A DNA stretch of 33,607 bases from the IMG/VR virus record IMGVR_UViG_3300036790_000261, positions 88,725 through 122,331 of that record; one strand, given 5' to 3'. Below the pieces are notes generated by a model. It saw nothing but the letters and a program-made list of their open reading frames with translations. It was not told the origin of the DNA and made no database searches. The position numbers were made by a program, and so were the translations under genes. This document shows positions 7,229 through 14,417 of this stretch, piece after piece. This stretch comes from a virus. Every line of letters begins with the position of its first letter. Position 1 is the stretch's first letter.

Positions 7229-7342
7229 CTACGCCTTGCACAGGCCGGTCAGGCAGTCCCCGTGCGCGCCGCGCCGGCACCACTGGCACGTGACGCCGCA
7301 CGCGCACTGCACCGCCCGCAGCATCTCGGTCAGCTTCTTCAC
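7229..7342 (-). CDS. Cys-rich mini-protein, 37 residues
   Basis: GTG start with a strong GGAGGAG site. The product has six Cys (CACGVTCQWC and CLTGLC) after a short helix VKKLTEMLRAV, suggesting metal binding or disulphides. It overlaps the upstream gene by GTGA and ends 16 bases before the next zinc mini-protein. No family recognised. Confidence 0.6.
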   Translation of the reverse strand: MKKLTEMLRAVQCACGVTCQWCRRGAHGDCLTGLCKA

Positions 7343-7557
7343 GACTCCTCCTCTCCAGGGCCCTTCGGGGCGCCCATAGCCCGCAGCCGCCGGGTCACCT
7401 CGTCTACCGCGTTGGAGACGCGCTCCCGCTGCGGTACCGACATCCTGACCCCGGGGAAGAGCACGCCCAGGCTGTTTCCCTCAAGCAGGTCAGCTAGTTC
7501 CTCTGCGACCCACCGGAGGGCCTCGCCTTTCGTTTTCGGCCCCTCGTTGACCGCCAT
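7339..7557 (-). CDS. Uncharacterised protein, 72 residues
   Basis: The ATG at 7557 is chosen because AAGGAGGCAAGG lies just upstream. The product has a helical first half (GEALRWVAEELADLLEG), a middle VRMSVPQRERVSNAVDEV and a charged tail ending EES. Its TGA overlaps the GTG of the next gene. No family recognised. Confidence 0.65.
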   Translation of the reverse strand: MAVNEGPKTKGEALRWVAEELADLLEGNSLGVLFPGVRMSVPQRERVSNAVDEVTRRLRAMGAPKGPGEEES

Positions 7558-7571
7558 CCTTGCCTCCTTGC

Positions 7572-7700
7572 TTAGTGCACGATCGAGTGGATTCCGCTCA
7601 GGAACCCGGTGACCAGGTGCCCGGCCGCGTCCGGGTTCTGCACCGCCCAGAACGCGGCCAGGAACAGCAGGATGAACACCACCCACGTCGGCAGCTTCAC
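7572..7700 (-). CDS. Single-pass membrane mini-protein, 42 residues
   Basis: GTG start with GGAGGGAGGG upstream. One clear membrane segment (WVVFILLFLAAFWAV, residues 6-20) is followed by a short polar tail. It starts 1 base after the stop of the gene above. Small membrane proteins are common in this arm; the role is unknown. Confidence 0.6.
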   Translation of the reverse strand: MKLPTWVVFILLFLAAFWAVQNPDAAGHLVTGFLSGIHSIVH

Positions 7701-7701
7701 G

Positions 7702-8190
7702 TTAGCCCTCCCTCCGCCGCGCGGTACCGTTCTCGGCCAGCGTCACCAGCCGGTGCCAGTCGTCCAGGCTCAGCGTGAGGCCCGCTCCGGCCTGGTACGG
7801 CTCGGTCCCGAGCTTTTCCAGGCGCAGCCGGATGGTCAGGGCCCGCTGCAGCGCCTGCTCCGCGGCCTGTTCCTGCGTTGCCTGCGCCCCGTCGATCTCC
7901 TGTGCTCTCGCCGGGGTGTAGAACAGGACGTTCTGGTACTGCTTGCGCTTAACGAGCTGGCCGGACCGCACCGCGGTGTTCAGCTGGGTGAGGACCTGGC
8001 CGTTGAACTTCTTTTCCGATGCCTCCTGGTCCCACCGGCGCAGGCCGGAGTAGTCCATGTGCAGCCGCTCGCGCATGAGCTGGTACCAGGCGTACGTTTC
8101 GGCGACCGGCTCCTGGTTGTCTTTCGCGCACTCGTTCAGGTAATCGCTCAGCGCCGCCTTGATGATGTCTGCGTGCACGTGATCAGGCAT
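7702..8190 (-). CDS. Uncharacterised protein, possible winged-helix, 162 residues
   Basis: Two helical halves flank a stretch KKFNGQVLTQLNTAVRSGQL then VKRKQYQNVLFYTP, whose helix-loop-strand pattern resembles a winged-helix recognition unit (tentative). The C-terminal half is helical and Gln/Ala-rich. Start ATG at 8190 with AGAGAG upstream. The gene overlaps the ligase gene by 8 bases, so the two are probably co-translated. Confidence 0.6.
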   Translation of the reverse strand: MPDHVHADIIKAALSDYLNECAKDNQEPVAETYAWYQLMRERLHMDYSGLRRWDQEASEKKFNGQVLTQLNTAVRSGQLVKRKQYQNVLFYTPARAQEIDGAQATQEQAAEQALQRALTIRLRLEKLGTEPYQAGAGLTLSLDDWHRLVTLAENGTARRREG

Positions 8191-8971
8191 GCTCTCTCTT
8201 TTCTTTCTTGCTCTTCTGCTCCGGCTGGAGCGCTCGCGCGTAATCCTGGAACCGCGCCTTGGCGATCAGGCTCCGGTCCGCGCTGCGCAGCACGATGCCC
8301 TCCGGCTGCCCGCCGGCCGAGTCGTCTAGCGCGACCAGGGTTTCCGGCAGCCAGCTAACGAGGAACCGCTCCGTGTCAGCTAGCCCCGCCGGCAGCTCGT
8401 TACCGGGGACGGTACCCAGGCGCGGGACAAGCGGGATGCCCCCGGCCAGGGCTGTTTCGGTCAGCTGCTCCTCGGAGAAGAAGTACTGCCCGCCCCGGTC
8501 CCGCCACCCGGCGATATCCGAGCGGACCAGGTCGAGCACTCTCAGCGGGACAGCTGCGACGTCGAGCAGCCGGTACCCGACGGCTTGCGCGTCCCGGGTG
8601 TACTGCTTAGCCGCCCCGCCGATCCGGTAGCCGTACACCTCCAGGAAGTACACCCGGATCATGGACCCGGACCCTGGCAGGGCGGGCGCCAGCGGCAGCA
8701 GCGCCGGGACGATACCCAGGCCCGGGTTCTCGATCCGGTCACCGCGGGCGTACAGCAGCTCCTCCCGCGAGCCGATGAACCAGTCGCCGTCCGGCATCAC
8801 CACGACCCGGCCGCTGGTGCCGTCGACCTTCTCAGTCAGGGTGACGGGGTACTTCCCGAAGAACATCGCCGGGGTACTCAGCTTGCCTGTTGCCGGGTCG
8901 AGCCGGTGGTAAGTCTCGATCGGCGGGTACTTGGTGGCGCTGTTCAGCCGCCCGAGCCAGTCGTCAGCCAT
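8183..8971 (-). CDS. RNA-ligase-like nucleotidyltransferase
   Basis: 262 residues with the conserved motifs of covalent nucleotidyltransferases: motif I EKVDGTSG (Lys is the adenylation site), FLEVYGYRIG as motif III, EGIVLRS as motif IV and IAKARFQDY as motif V. Length and motif order fit the RNA_ligase/T4 Rnl2-like group better than ATP-dependent DNA ligases, which carry an extra OB-fold. Family role: sealing nicks in RNA, often to repair host-cleaved tRNA. A link with the Ku gene 1.6 kb upstream in the arm is possible but unproven. Start ATG has AAGG upstream. Confidence 0.8.
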   Translation of the reverse strand: MADDWLGRLNSATKYPPIETYHRLDPATGKLSTPAMFFGKYPVTLTEKVDGTSGRVVVMPDGDWFIGSREELLYARGDRIENPGLGIVPALLPLAPALPGSGSMIRVYFLEVYGYRIGGAAKQYTRDAQAVGYRLLDVAAVPLRVLDLVRSDIAGWRDRGGQYFFSEEQLTETALAGGIPLVPRLGTVPGNELPAGLADTERFLVSWLPETLVALDDSAGGQPEGIVLRSADRSLIAKARFQDYARALQPEQKSKKEKREHA

Positions 8972-8981
8972 CCTTGCTCCC

Positions 8982-9113
8982 TCAGTTCCGGTGCTTATAG
9001 ACGATGTAGACGATCAGGGCTATGACCAGCCCGGTGCCGACAACGAGGAAGGCGCCCGGCCAGGTAACGCCGTCGTTAGCTGCTTGCGCGGCAGCCAGTA
9101 TTCCAGGGGTCAT
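8982..9113 (-). CDS. Single-pass membrane mini-protein, 43 residues
   Basis: ATG with AAAAGGAAAAGAA upstream. A short N-terminal stretch is followed by GAFLVVGTGLVIALIVYIVY (a membrane helix) and a basic KHRN end, so the C-terminus is probably cytoplasmic. It ends 10 bases before the ligase start. Confidence 0.65.
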   Translation of the reverse strand: MTPGILAAAQAANDGVTWPGAFLVVGTGLVIALIVYIVYKHRN

Positions 9114-9131
9114 TTCTTTTCCTTTTCTTGA

Positions 9132-9145
9132 CTGCCACGTGGCAG
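9132..9145 (+). repeat. Palindrome copy 2 (centre ACGT)
   Basis: TGA-core-TTG reads on the plus strand, opposite to the flanking minus-strand genes. It lies 18 bases upstream of the membrane mini-protein start and beside the long hairpin at 9150-9223. Confidence 0.85.
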
Positions 9146-9149
9146 TTGG

Positions 9150-9223
9150 GTGCCGGGCGCGGGCCGCAGGCGCATACGCATTGGCGCGCGTAACATCGAT
9201 GTCCCGGCTCCCGCGCCCGGCAC
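9150..9223 (-). ncRNA. Long perfect hairpin in the 3' untranslated gap
   Basis: GTGCCGGGCGCGGG (9150-9163) and CCCGCGCCCGGCAC (9210-9223) pair perfectly over 14 bp around a 46-base loop that itself contains GCGC/CGCG-rich pairs. It lies between the HTH gene stop (9233) and the palindrome at 9132. There is no U-tract. It could be a terminator, an RNA-stability element or a small RNA. Confidence 0.45.
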
Positions 9224-9232
9224 GATCTTGGG

Positions 9233-9637
9233 TCAGGCCTCGGCGGCCTGGTGCGCCTCGACTTCGGCGGAGGCCGGCACCTCGGGTACCCGCTCCCGCC
9301 TGACCTTGTCAGACCCGCAGTCTGTGCAGCGGAACGCGTAGGCGTAGTGCGCGATCTCGCTGTCGCTGGCCAGCCGGCCGACGTCGTAGGTGCCGACCGC
9401 GCGGGACACCTCCAGCAGCAGGTGCACGCTTGAGTACTTGCGGAACAGCCGCGCGTAGGTGCCGATCCCGTTGCCGGTCAGCCCGACGGCCTCGCCGAGC
9501 ACGGCATAGCTGTAGCCGGTGTCGTGCAGCTCGTTGACGACCCCGCCGAACTCGTGAGCCGCCCGGAGGCTGCCCTCGCCTGCCCGGGTGAGCTGCTGGT
9601 GCAGCTGGACCAGGCGGGTAAAGCTGTCGGTCTTCAC
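9233..9637 (-). CDS. Helix-turn-helix DNA-binding protein, 134 residues
   Basis: GTG start at 9637 with AAGGAAGGGAAGA upstream. A central HTH is clear: GYSYAVLGEAVGLTGNGIGT followed by YARLFRKY. The N-terminal helices LVQLHQQLTRAGEGSLRA may dimerise. A single CTDC pair near residue 105 could be half a zinc site. The domain resembles actinobacterial sigma-region-4/WhiB-independent HTH proteins only in general form. It is a good candidate regulator of this arm and, with the excisionase-like protein, a candidate reader of the palindromes (inference). Confidence 0.7.
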   Translation of the reverse strand: MKTDSFTRLVQLHQQLTRAGEGSLRAAHEFGGVVNELHDTGYSYAVLGEAVGLTGNGIGTYARLFRKYSSVHLLLEVSRAVGTYDVGRLASDSEIAHYAYAFRCTDCGSDKVRRERVPEVPASAEVEAHQAAEA

Positions 9638-9654
9638 GTTCTTCCCTTCCTTGG

Positions 9655-9897
9655 TCAGGCCCACGGCCCGGGTACCTGCGTGCCCGCGGGCGGCGCCTCC
9701 GGCTGGGTGGTCATGACGACTTCCCCGTCCTTCCACACCGCTTCCACGTTCCCGAACGTACCCAGCCACTGCGCCTGGTCCTCGTCCGCGTACACCCGGA
9801 TTGCGAGCTCGCCGACTGGCGCCAGGCCCGCCAGGTTCGTGCTCACGCCGTTGGCCACCTCGTAGGTGTTTCCCGACGTGACGTACACCTTGATCAC
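9655..9897 (-). CDS. Uncharacterised beta-rich protein, 80 residues
   Basis: GTG start with GGAGAGAAC upstream. The sequence begins IKVYVTSGNTYEV and continues as short beta strands with a Pro-rich C-terminus (EAPPAGTQVPGPWA). It lies between two genes of the same operon with gaps of about 10-18 bases. No family recognised. Confidence 0.65.
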   Translation of the reverse strand: MIKVYVTSGNTYEVANGVSTNLAGLAPVGELAIRVYADEDQAQWLGTFGNVEAVWKDGEVVMTTQPEAPPAGTQVPGPWA

Positions 9898-9906
9898 AGT
9901 TCTCTC

Positions 9907-10236
9907 CTATCTCCGCTCGGCTAGTGTCAGCGTGTACGTGCCCGGCAGCATGCCCGCGCCCGTGTCGTAACTGCGGACTGCCGCCGTGCCCTTGGCGTCT
10001 ACGGCCCATTCCTCGAACGCGGTGTTCAGGCCGAACCTGTGCAGCTGTATGTTCACGGTGACGTTCCACCCGGGGGCGACGCTGACGTGATTCCAGCCGG
10101 GGAACAGCCGCCGCGCGGCGAGTGCGAACGGGCACCCCTGCGCGCTGTTCGGCTGCCCCTGGTCGATGTCTTGCTGCGTAACCTCAAGGGCCCTTGTCTC
10201 GGTCTCTGTCTCGTTTATGCTGCTCTCCTCTTTCAC
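9907..10236 (-). CDS. Uncharacterised protein, 109 residues
   Basis: The GTG at 10236 is chosen because it overlaps the upstream TGA as GTGA, the arm's usual junction. A GAGGAG box just inside the gene precedes an ATA codon; that start is not preferred. Content: acidic N-terminus, then CPFALAARRLFPGWNHVSVA and a beta-rich end GTYTLTLAERR. No family recognised. Confidence 0.6.
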   Translation of the reverse strand: MKEESSINETETETRALEVTQQDIDQGQPNSAQGCPFALAARRLFPGWNHVSVAPGWNVTVNIQLHRFGLNTAFEEWAVDAKGTAAVRSYDTGAGMLPGTYTLTLAERR

Positions 10237-10349
10237 GTTGCCGCCCAGACTGCCAGCCCGATCGCGACGGCCCAGATCAGTACGTAAAGCGTTTTGCCCA
10301 GCGGGGTCATCCCCCGCCACCAGTCAGGCCCCTTCACGCGCCCCTTCAC
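10233..10349 (-). CDS. Single-pass membrane mini-protein, 38 residues
   Basis: GTG at 10349 overlaps the upstream stop as GTGA; a second in-frame GTG lies 12 bases further in. A basic, Trp-containing N-terminus (VKGPDWWRGMTPL) precedes one membrane helix (LYVLIWAVAIGLAVWAA). Its own TGA overlaps the next GTG. Confidence 0.6.
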   Translation of the reverse strand: MKGRVKGPDWWRGMTPLGKTLYVLIWAVAIGLAVWAAT

Positions 10350-10552
10350 GCTTGCTCATTCCTTTCCTTGTAGAGCCAGAGGTCTTCCGGGGTGATCCTC
10401 AGCCGCAGGACCTCGTGCATGACCAGGCTGCGCCACTGCGCCTTGGTGACCCGGCGGGTAGTGACCGGGCCCGGTGCCTGCCCGGTCTTGACGACGACGT
10501 GCGAGCCCTCGTCCCTGAAGTCGAGGATGTCCTTGATGTCCCGCGTGGTCAC
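10346..10552 (-). CDS. Uncharacterised protein, 68 residues
   Basis: GTG start overlapping the Ku stop as GTGA, so it is translationally coupled to Ku. Sequence: TTRDIKDILDFRDEGSHVVV, then VTKAQWRSLVMHEVLRLR and a charged helix. The coupling suggests a Ku-associated function, but no family is recognised. Confidence 0.65.
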   Translation of the reverse strand: MTTRDIKDILDFRDEGSHVVVKTGQAPGPVTTRRVTKAQWRSLVMHEVLRLRITPEDLWLYKERNEQA

Positions 10553-11385
10553 GCCACTGCCTTCCTCGCCCGTGGCTTGCGTACGGGGGCCTTAGCCGCC
10601 CGCGCCTGCTGCGCCTGCTCGACGGACGCGGTCAGCACGGCCATGATGTCCTGCGGCGGGGTGACCGCCGACGGGACAGCCGGGGTGCCGAGCGCCTGCC
10701 CGGTTTCCAGCTTCGCCTGGATGACCGCGGCCAGGTTCTCCCGGCTCTGGTCGGTGTACTTCTCCCATTCCAGCGGCCTGGTGAACGTCTCGACGAACGT
10801 GTCCATCATCGCCGTTTCCGCGCTGGTGAACTCCGGCACCGGGACGGTGAAGTCCGGCCGCCTGACGTCCGCCGCCCACTGCAGCCGCTCCAGGACCAGG
10901 TAGCCCTCGCCGGTGGCGTATAGCACGCCCGTGGCCTCGCGCTGCCGCACCGCGAACGACACGACCGCTGCCTTGCCGGCCCGCAGCATCGCCTGCGCGA
11001 GCATCGCGTACGCCCGCTTCCCGCTCTCGCCCGGCTCTACGTAGTAGCTGGTCTCGTGCGCGGTGCGCGGCAGGCCGGACGCGTCGGTGAACATCTCGAC
11101 TTTCACCTGCTTGTCCTTCTCGCCGTACGCGCGGGCGAAGTCTTCCTTCTCCAGGATTACTGTCTGCCCGGTGCCGGTGTCGTAGCCGCGCGCCGTGTCT
11201 GCGAAGTCGACTTCCGGCCCGTCCGGGCCGTCGGCCTCCGCGTAGCGCTTCATCCTGATCCGGCTGCCGTCTTCCCGGCGGACCTGGTGCAGGCCGAGGT
11301 CGTCTTCCCGGCTGACCGCGTTGCCGAGGCTGACCGGGAAGGCCAGCGCCGCTACCGTCAGCGTGCCTGTCCAAATGTGGCGCAT
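10549..11385 (-). CDS. ku: Ku homologue (bacterial-type NHEJ end-binding protein)
   Basis: 278 residues. The start is set by AAGGAGAACGGC upstream of ATG 11385; a longer frame upstream runs through repeats and is not used. The N-terminus MRHIWTGTLTVAALAFPVSL, then LHQVRREDGSRIRMKRYAEA and ARGYDTGTG are characteristic of bacterial Ku. The usual Cys residues of the CxxC-like region are absent (RYAEADGPDGPEVDFAD). The C-terminus is basic (PVRKPRARKAVA). Ku binds DNA ends as a ring and recruits ligase. Ku genes occur in some mycobacteriophages (Omega, Corndog), where they help circularise the genome. The expected ligase (LigD) is not in this window. Confidence 0.92.
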   Translation of the reverse strand: MRHIWTGTLTVAALAFPVSLGNAVSREDDLGLHQVRREDGSRIRMKRYAEADGPDGPEVDFADTARGYDTGTGQTVILEKEDFARAYGEKDKQVKVEMFTDASGLPRTAHETSYYVEPGESGKRAYAMLAQAMLRAGKAAVVSFAVRQREATGVLYATGEGYLVLERLQWAADVRRPDFTVPVPEFTSAETAMMDTFVETFTRPLEWEKYTDQSRENLAAVIQAKLETGQALGTPAVPSAVTPPQDIMAVLTASVEQAQQARAAKAPVRKPRARKAVA

Positions 11386-11430
11386 GCCGTTCTCCTTGCT
11401 GTTGCCACGGGCGTGCCGCGCCTGGGTTGC

Positions 11431-11583
11431 GTATCTGTATTGGCCCGTGCTGCCTTGTGCGGGTCGGGCGTTCATACATTGGCGCTCGTCTAGATATTGG
11501 CCCGCTTTGCCTTGTGCAGGGCGGGCGCTGCCCTTGGGGGTTTCGCTTGTATCTTGGCCCGCCCTGCTCCTACTGTAAACCAT
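11431..11583 (-). promoter_or_regulatory. Ku leader: three 57-base-spaced repeats and possible promoter
   Basis: TTGGCCCG occurs at 11440-11447, 11497-11504 and 11554-11561, exactly 57 bases apart, each within a longer similar block (the first two share about 25 of 33 bases). On the minus strand the block reads CGGGCCAAT/GAT. Just upstream, TGTAACAATGGTTTACAGTA (minus strand, 11571-11590) resembles TGACACATCTGTTACAGTA before the ATPase gene at 14310; both are followed 8-9 bases later by GCGGGCCA. This suggests a shared promoter/operator. No gene fits this 210-base gap. Confidence 0.55.
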
Positions 11584-11595
11584 TGTTACACGTGG

Positions 11596-11820
11596 CTATT
11601 CCTCGCGGGTGTACTTCCAGGTCAGCCGCCCGGATTCGTACACCTGCAGCGGCTGCCAGTCCCGCGCGTCCCGCACCAGGAACAGCACGTGCTGCCCCGG
11701 CGCCCGCGTGCTCGCCTGCTCGGTGTCCTGCACTGCCGCCGCCAGGTACCGCAGCGTGTACGGGTAAATGCACGGCACCTCTGTCCCGGTGCGCAGGTAG
11801 CGGCGGCCGTCAGGGGGCAT
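11596..11820 (-). CDS. Uncharacterised protein, 74 residues
   Basis: Starts inside the end of the upstream gene (11-base overlap), with GGAGG directly before ATG. Sequence features: VPCIYPYTLRYLAAAV helix, then GQHVLFLVRDARDWQPLQVY, ending WKYTREE. No family recognised. Last gene before the Ku leader region. Confidence 0.6.
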   Translation of the reverse strand: MPPDGRRYLRTGTEVPCIYPYTLRYLAAAVQDTEQASTRAPGQHVLFLVRDARDWQPLQVYESGRLTWKYTREE

Positions 11821-12145
11821 CCTCCGTGTCCCCCCGGAACTCGCCGTCCGTCCCGACGTACCGGGCGTAGATTGCCACCTTCTGCTGCCGGTCCTCCAGC
11901 ACGGTGCGGGTGACCGACTCGAACGCCCCGGCCGGCTGCAGCGCCGGGTACCGGCCCGTGCGGATCTGCGTCCCGATGGTCCGCGCCGTTCCCTCTTGCT
12001 GCCAGTGGTAGTCCCGCACCCGCAGCCACTCGCCGGGCTTAGCGCGCATCAGTGCCGCCTCAGCCTCGAACGTGCGAATACCAGGGCGCCGTCCAGGCCG
12101 CTTCGCCGCCGGCGGCGCTTCCCAGTTCTCGTCCGTATTCGTCAC
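11810..12145 (-). CDS. Uncharacterised basic protein, possible HTH, 111 residues
   Basis: GTG overlaps the preceding TGA. After a disordered N-terminus, EAEAALMRAKPGEWLRVRDY and GTARTIGTQIRTGRYPAL suggest a helix-turn-helix-like region, then a beta hairpin KVAIYARYVG. It resembles small phage proteins with a 'GEW...A...IR.G' pattern used in mycobacteriophages (recalled, not checked). Function unknown. Confidence 0.6.
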   Translation of the reverse strand: MTNTDENWEAPPAAKRPGRRPGIRTFEAEAALMRAKPGEWLRVRDYHWQQEGTARTIGTQIRTGRYPALQPAGAFESVTRTVLEDRQQKVAIYARYVGTDGEFRGDTEDAP

Positions 12146-12306
12146 CGCTCTCCTTCCAGCAGGACGCTCAGCTTTTGCGTAAACAGCACGCGTACCAGCG
12201 CCCTGCGCTCGATCTCCCTTCGCTCCGGCTCCGGGACGTGCACCCTCGCCAGCCTCGCGACCAGCTCACGGTGCCCCTCCGGGCTGCACGGGCACCTCTT
12301 GCTCAC
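12142..12306 (-). CDS. Small helical protein, 54 residues
   Basis: GTG at 12306 overlaps the upstream stop as GTGA, and its own TGA overlaps the next GTG. The sequence starts SKRCPCSPEGHRELVARLAR, with a Cys pair and a His that could bind metal, followed by an Arg/Glu-rich amphipathic helix. No family recognised. Confidence 0.6.
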   Translation of the reverse strand: MSKRCPCSPEGHRELVARLARVHVPEPERREIERRALVRVLFTQKLSVLLEGER

Positions 12307-12977
12307 GCTGCTCCTTCCAGCCCGAACTGGGCCAGTACCTCGTCCGCGTCCGCTGTCCCTGACCGCACTGCCTCCAGCGCCCGCTCAACATGGCAGAACC
12401 GGATCTTCTCCCGGTCGACGATGATGAACGGCAGCCCGATGCCCATGATGCACGGCACCGTTTCCGGCGCCCGGCACGGGTTCTCGGGGCACGCTACCGC
12501 CAGCAGGGCGGCCATGCGGCGCATTCGCTCCAGCTCGTCCGGCAGTTCGCCCGGCAGTTCAGCGATTCCCGGCCCTGACTGCCACGCGGCAGTTGGCTCA
12601 GCCTCGGTAACCTCGCCGCGGCCCGCCTCCACGCGCAGCGCGGCCAGCTCCCGCAGCTCCGCCGCCCGCGCCCGCAGTACCTCCGGCGTGATGCCCGGCC
12701 TCGGCGCGTACCTGCGCTCAGCCTGGCGCGCGTACGACCGGCGGGTGAAGAACCCGGCTGATACCAGCACCAGCCAGGTCATGACTGCGTTAGCGCCGAG
12801 CAGCGGCCAGAACACCGCGCTGCCCTGAATAGCCGTGACCGCCATCCACAGCATGGTCATCGGCAGGATGCAGAACAGCACCGCGGTGAACGTCCACGGT
12901 CCGCCCGGCTGCTTCCTTGACTTGTTGTACGCGCGCACCTGCCAGCGGGCTGCGTCGTACGCAATGCGTCCTAGCAT
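12303..12977 (-). CDS. Membrane protein with two helices and a cytoplasmic Cys domain, 224 residues
   Basis: Two membrane segments (about residues 30-51, FTAVLFCILPMTMLWMAV; and 57-76, FWPLLGANAVMTWLVLVSAG) are followed by a helical, charged region and a Cys-containing end (CPENPC, VPCIMGIGLPFIIVD). A palindrome copy lies inside the reading frame (12579-12592), followed in sense by two more half-sites (GAACTGCC), encoding an acidic ELPGELPDE segment. This could mark an old fusion of two genes. No family recognised. Confidence 0.65.
   Translation of the reverse strand: MLGRIAYDAARWQVRAYNKSRKQPGGPWTFTAVLFCILPMTMLWMAVTAIQGSAVFWPLLGANAVMTWLVLVSAGFFTRRSYARQAERRYAPRPGITPEVLRARAAELRELAALRVEAGRGEVTEAEPTAAWQSGPGIAELPGELPDELERMRRMAALLAVACPENPCRAPETVPCIMGIGLPFIIVDREKIRFCHVERALEAVRSGTADADEVLAQFGLEGAA
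12579..12592 (+). repeat. Palindrome copy 3 (centre ACGC), inside a coding region
   Basis: One of two copies inside a gene. It is translated as PTAAWQS within the two-helix membrane protein, and TGA-core-TTG reads opposite to the gene. Confidence 0.8.
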
Positions 12978-13153
12978 TTTCTATTCGGGTCATCTCCTTC
13001 TGTGACAGTGAAGTCGTACTCCGGAAAGTCGCCTTTCAGCATCTGGTCGGCGTATGCCTTCAGGTACCTGATCAGGTACCTGGCAAGGTTTTCCTCGTCC
13101 CAGCCGCCGGTTAGCTCCAGTTCATTGCGAGTAACGTCGATGACGACTTTCAC
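12971..13153 (-). CDS. Uncharacterised protein, 60 residues
   Basis: GTG overlaps the stop of the ATPase gene (GTGA), so it is coupled to it. Sequence begins KVVIDVTRNELELTGGWDEE (strand-turn-helix), then a helix LARYLIRYLKAYADQML and an acidic tail. It overlaps the next gene by 7 bases. No family recognised. Confidence 0.65.
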   Translation of the reverse strand: MKVVIDVTRNELELTGGWDEENLARYLIRYLKAYADQMLKGDFPEYDFTVTEGDDPNRKC

Positions 13154-14310
13154 CGCACTGCCGTTAGTGTTAGCGCTCGCTGCACCCGGTCCGGTCCTGA
13201 AGTAGCAGGCGCCGGGTTCAGCTCCTCCATCAGGTCAGCCGCAGCGTCCATGATGTCGGAGGCCAGCCACCCTTCGCCGCGGACGGTGCGTCCGTCCAGT
13301 GACCGGCCGCGCATCAGCTGCGGCTCGCCTAGTGCCTGCGGCAGCAGGTCCTCGACGAGGTACCGGGTGTCGACCTTGCGGTAGAACTCGTCCGGCAGCA
13401 GCTGCAGCGCGGGCACCAGGTCAGCGGTGAACAGCTGCTCACGGCCTGAGTCGGTCAGCACCTTCGCCGCGTCCAGCAGGGCCTGCTCGTCCCGCTGCCG
13501 CACCGGCCGCTCTGACTCGTCCAGCCCCAGCGACAGGAACGCGCTCATGCACAGCCCCGGCCAGTTACCGCCCGCCGCGTGCGCGACCGCGAACAGCGGC
13601 CCCCACAGTTGCAGCAGCCGGTTGTCCAGCAGCGGGTGGATGCGGTGCCCGTTCTCGATCAGCCAGGCCGCCATCTCCCGGCGGTTCGCCGTCGCCCAGC
13701 GGTGCAGCTCCTTCTTCAGCGGCTCAGCCTCCAGCCGGACCGGCACCGAGTTCGCCGGGCGCTTGCGTATCCCGGCTGGCTTGGCGACGGTCGGGAACTT
13801 GATGCACCTGGTCGCCACGTCACCGGGCAGCACGTCGCCCAGGCCGTTGAAGAACCCCACGCCGTAGGCTGGCGCCTCGACTGTGCTTCCCTGCCGGGAG
13901 ACCGCGACCCGGCCGGTGTCCGCGTACCCGTTGACGGCCAGCTGGGTGACCCCGGTGGTGCCCGAGCCCCGGCCGCTGGCCCCCCAGATCTTGGACGCGT
14001 CATCGAAGACGAACGAGTCCGGGGACACCCGCTCCAGGAACCGGTTCCGCAGCCCGTCGGAGGTAGTCAGCCGGTCGATGATGAACGGGTTACTCGCGAA
14101 CAGCAGCGGGATGTCCTTCGTCAGCGTGCTCTTGCCCGACTCAGCCGCGCCGGTCGCCAGCACGTACGGCACGTTCGGCGAGATGTGCTTGACGTGCGTC
14201 AGCGCCAGGATCAGCGCCATCGCGTCCAGCTGCTCGTCCGGCGCGTGCATGACCGTGCTGATGAACCTCCGCACCCGGTTGAGCGCGTAGTCCTGCTTGC
14301 GGTTGCTCAT
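13150..14310 (-). CDS. DUF3631-like P-loop ATPase, 386 residues
   Basis: Walker A is GAAESGKSTLT (about residue 53-63) and a Walker B-like SFVFDDASKIWG follows. The C-terminal half (LLQLWGPLFAVAHAAGGNWP) has the W-x-P-L-x-A-x-A-x-x-x-x-G-x-W-P pattern of DUF3631, often found behind primases on actinobacterial phages and integrative elements. Likely a helicase-like or DNA-remodelling ATPase (inferred). Start ATG has GAGGAAGAG upstream and a leader with a possible promoter. It leads the group running down to 12.0 kb. Confidence 0.8.
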   Translation of the reverse strand: MSNRKQDYALNRVRRFISTVMHAPDEQLDAMALILALTHVKHISPNVPYVLATGAAESGKSTLTKDIPLLFASNPFIIDRLTTSDGLRNRFLERVSPDSFVFDDASKIWGASGRGSGTTGVTQLAVNGYADTGRVAVSRQGSTVEAPAYGVGFFNGLGDVLPGDVATRCIKFPTVAKPAGIRKRPANSVPVRLEAEPLKKELHRWATANRREMAAWLIENGHRIHPLLDNRLLQLWGPLFAVAHAAGGNWPGLCMSAFLSLGLDESERPVRQRDEQALLDAAKVLTDSGREQLFTADLVPALQLLPDEFYRKVDTRYLVEDLLPQALGEPQLMRGRSLDGRTVRGEGWLASDIMDAAADLMEELNPAPATSGPDRVQRALTLTAVR

Positions 14311-14417
14311 GCTTTGCTTCTCTTCCTCGTTAGCGGGCGTGCGGTGTGTTGGTTTCGGTTGGACTGTGGCCCGCTGTTGTGTACTGTAACAGATGTGTCA
14401 AGTAGGGCATTCCGTAA
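14311..14417 (-). promoter_or_regulatory. Leader and candidate promoter of the ATPase operon
   Basis: On the minus strand TTGACA (about 14397-14402) is followed by TGTTACAGTA and, 8 bases later, GCGGGCCA. The TTACAGTA-N8/9-GCGGGCCA module also precedes Ku. A good -10 box at standard spacing from TTGACA is not evident, so the exact promoter is uncertain. Confidence 0.45.
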
